NCBI RefSeq assembly: GCF_029910095.1
Contig: NZ_CP094526.1
Location: forward strand, 4,898,001 to 4,962,000
Origin: Bradyrhizobium sp. ISRA464
Lineage (GTDB): Bacteria; Pseudomonadota; Alphaproteobacteria; Rhizobiales; Xanthobacteraceae
Direction of reading: 5' to 3'
DNA length: 64,000 nucleotides
Shown: in pieces, positions 62,415 through 64,000 of the stretch
Position numbering within the stretch: the first letter of the stretch is position 1
Layout: every line of letters begins with the position of its first letter
The notes under the pieces: model-generated
Seen by the model: the letters and a program-made list of their open reading frames with translations, nothing else
Databases searched by the model: none
Told to the model about the DNA's origin: nothing
Position numbers and translations under genes: made by a program

Positions 62415-64000
62415 TCAGATAGTTACCTGAGTACCGACTTCAACGACCCGCCCGGTCGGGATCTGAAAATAGTCGATGGCATCGTTGGCCGACCGGCTCA
62501 TCGCGATGAAAAGGTGATCCTGCCATTGCGGCATGCCGGACTGTGCAGCCGGCTTCAACGACCGGCGCGAGACGAAGAATGACGTCGCCATGATGTCGAA
62601 CTGCCAGCCGAGCTTGCGCGCGATCGCCAGCGCCTTCGGCACATTCGGCGATTCCATGTAACCGAAGCGCAGCCGCACGGTGGAGAACTTGTCGCTGATC
62701 TTCGCCATGTGCACGCGCTCGGAGAGATCGACGCGCGGCGTCGGCGCAGTCTCGATGGTCAGGACCACGTTGTGCTCATGCAGCACCTTATTGTGCTTGA
62801 GATTATGCAACAGCGCGGTCGGCACGAAGTTTGGATCACTGGTGAGGAACACCGCAGTGCCCTTCACGATGTGCGGCGGCCGCTTCTCCAGGCTTTGGAT
62901 CAGATCGCGCAGCGGCACCTCAGTGCGGCGGGTCTTCGCAACCAGGATCGCAGCGCCGCGCAGCCAGGTCCAGATCATGATCGCCACGGTCGCGCCGAAC
63001 AGCAGCGGCACCCAGGCACCCTCGAGCAGCTTCAAGAGATTGGCGCTGAAGAAGGTCATGTCGACGATCACGAACGGCAGGATCACGACCGCCGCCGACG
63101 CCACACGCCAGTTCCACAATTTCCAGATCACGATGAAGCCCATGATGCCGTCGGCGACCATGGTCGTGGACACCGCGATGCCGTAAGCCGAGGCGAGCCC
63201 ACTCGAGGTGCGGAACAGCAGCACCAGCAGCAGCACGCCGACCAGCAGCAGCCGGTTGACGCGCGGCAGATAGATCTGGCCGGCATGGGTCTCCGAGGTG
63301 TAGCGGACCTCGAAGCGCGGCAGCAGCCCGAGCTGCACCGCCTGGCTGATCAGCGAATAGGCGCCGGTGATGACGGCCTGGCTTGCGATCACGGTCGCAA
63401 CCGTTGCCAGCACCACGAGCGGCAGCAGCAGCACATCCGGAACCATGCGGTAAAACGAGTTCTCGATCGCCGCCGGATCGGACAGCACCAGCGCGCCCTG
63501 CCCGAAATAGTTCAGCAGCAGCGCCGGCAACACGAAGAACAGCCAACCGGACTGGATCGGCTTACGTCCGAAATGCCCGAGATCGGCATACAGCGCCTCG
63601 CCGCCGGTCACCGCAAGGAACACCGCGCCCAGCGTCACCAGGCCGATGGTGCCGTGGGTCAGCATGAACTGGACCGCGTAATACGGATTGATCGCCGCCA
63701 GCACCGACGGATTGTCGGAGATATGCGCGAGCCCCATCGCCGCCAGCGTGGCGAACCACACCACCATCACCGGCCCGAAGGCCGAGGCGACCCGCGCGGT
63801 GCCGCTGCTCTGCACCGAGAACAGCAGGACGAGAATCAGGATCGTCAGCGGCACCACATAGTGCTCGAGATGCGGGGTGGCGAGCTTGAGGCCTTCGACC
63901 GCCGACAGCACCGAGATCGCCGGCGTGATCATGGAATCGCCGATGAACATCGAGGCGCCGATCACGCCGAGCACCAGCAGCGGCCAGCTGCGGCGTCCGA
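62415..64000 (-). CDS. kup: Kup-family potassium uptake permease (copy 2, cut by window end)
   Basis: About 528 residues are visible; the N-terminus lies beyond the window. The frame continues past a GTG at 63972-63974 into '[16 protein letters not shown]', so that GTG is not the start. It includes '[20 protein letters not shown]' and the same C-terminal domain as copy 1. It diverges from copy 1 in the loops, so it is a tandem paralogue and not a recent duplicate. Confidence 0.93.
   Translation of the reverse strand, partial: GRRSWPLLVLGVIGASMFIGDSMITPAISVLSAVEGLKLATPHLEHYVVPLTILILVLLFSVQSSGTARVASAFGPVMVVWFATLAAMGLAHISDNPSVLAAINPYYAVQFMLTHGTIGLVTLGAVFLAVTGGEALYADLGHFGRKPIQSGWLFFVLPALLLNYFGQGALVLSDPAAIENSFYRMVPDVLLLPLVVLATVATVIASQAVITGAYSLISQAVQLGLLPRFEVRYTSETHAGQIYLPRVNRLLLVGVLLLVLLFRTSSGLASAYGIAVSTTMVADGIMGFIVIWKLWNWRVASAAVVILPFVIVDMTFFSANLLKLLEGAWVPLLFGATVAIMIWTWLRGAAILVAKTRRTEVPLRDLIQSLEKRPPHIVKGTAVFLTSDPNFVPTALLHNLKHNKVLHEHNVVLTIETAPTPRVDLSERVHMAKISDKFSTVRLRFGYMESPNVPKALAIARKLGWQFDIMATSFFVSRRSLKPAAQSGMPQWQDHLFIAMSRSANDAIDYFQIPTGRVVEVGTQVTI

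Overview
The window is high-GC DNA with alphaproteobacterial, Rhizobiales-type gene content, most like Bradyrhizobium or a close relative. Evidence: an acpXL/fabZXL/fabF2XL/fabF1XL/lpxXL cluster for very-long-chain lipid A acylation, an IalB-like protein, several DUFs and small proteins of Bradyrhizobium type, and several families of dispersed palindromic repeats that I associate with that group. The genus is inference; no rRNA gene is present.

Layout. 1-5.2 kb: a sugar-acid catabolic cluster (truncated LacI-type regulator, IlvD/Edd dehydratase, two SDR dehydrogenases, LysR regulator) punctuated by palindromic repeats. 5.3-9.1 kb: EamA exporter, site-2 protease homologue, an orphan ABC substrate-binding protein. 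9.3-15.4 kb: a complete iron-siderophore import operon on the minus strand (receptor, PiuC-type hydroxylase, exbB, exbD, tonB) preceded by an unusual phased array of TTCTAA motifs. 15.5-20.5 kb: MarR regulator divergent from an RND efflux adaptor/pump pair, then IalB. 21.3-26.2 kb: a full branched-chain-amino-acid type ABC transporter (livFGMH plus binding protein). 26.5-30.2 kb: tRNA-Gln(CUG), a cyoD relic, and small stress-type or hypothetical genes with a PQQ-type sugar dehydrogenase and a DUF2231 membrane protein. 30.6-36.5 kb: MFS transporter, PBP1A, a coiled-coil protein, an aminotransferase relic, a DUF4269 protein and a small secreted protein.

36.8-39.1 kb is the most unusual stretch: a non-coding, hairpin-rich element cut in two by an IS481-family insertion with an exact CCTAGT target duplication, followed by more palindromic repeats. 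39.1-47.1 kb (minus strand): amino-acid permease, c-type cytochrome with a SoxC-like molybdoenzyme, P450, extradiol-type VOC protein and a PAS-GGDEF-EAL protein. 47.4-51.6 kb: HerA-like ATPase, AhpD-like protein, ParB-like protein and a small membrane protein. A second transposon (IS1182-like) sits at 51.6-53.0 kb, exactly on the stop codon of that membrane protein and less than 200 bp upstream of the acpXL lipid A operon (53.2-57.5 kb). 57.6-64 kb: polyamine-type binding protein, class I/II aminotransferase, rhodanese, and two tandem Kup potassium transporters, the second cut by the window end.

Functionally this is mostly ordinary chromosome: nutrient uptake, efflux, redox and envelope lipid genes. 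The accessory signals are the two CTAG-targeting insertion sequences, the interrupted structured element, two gene relics and the repeat families.
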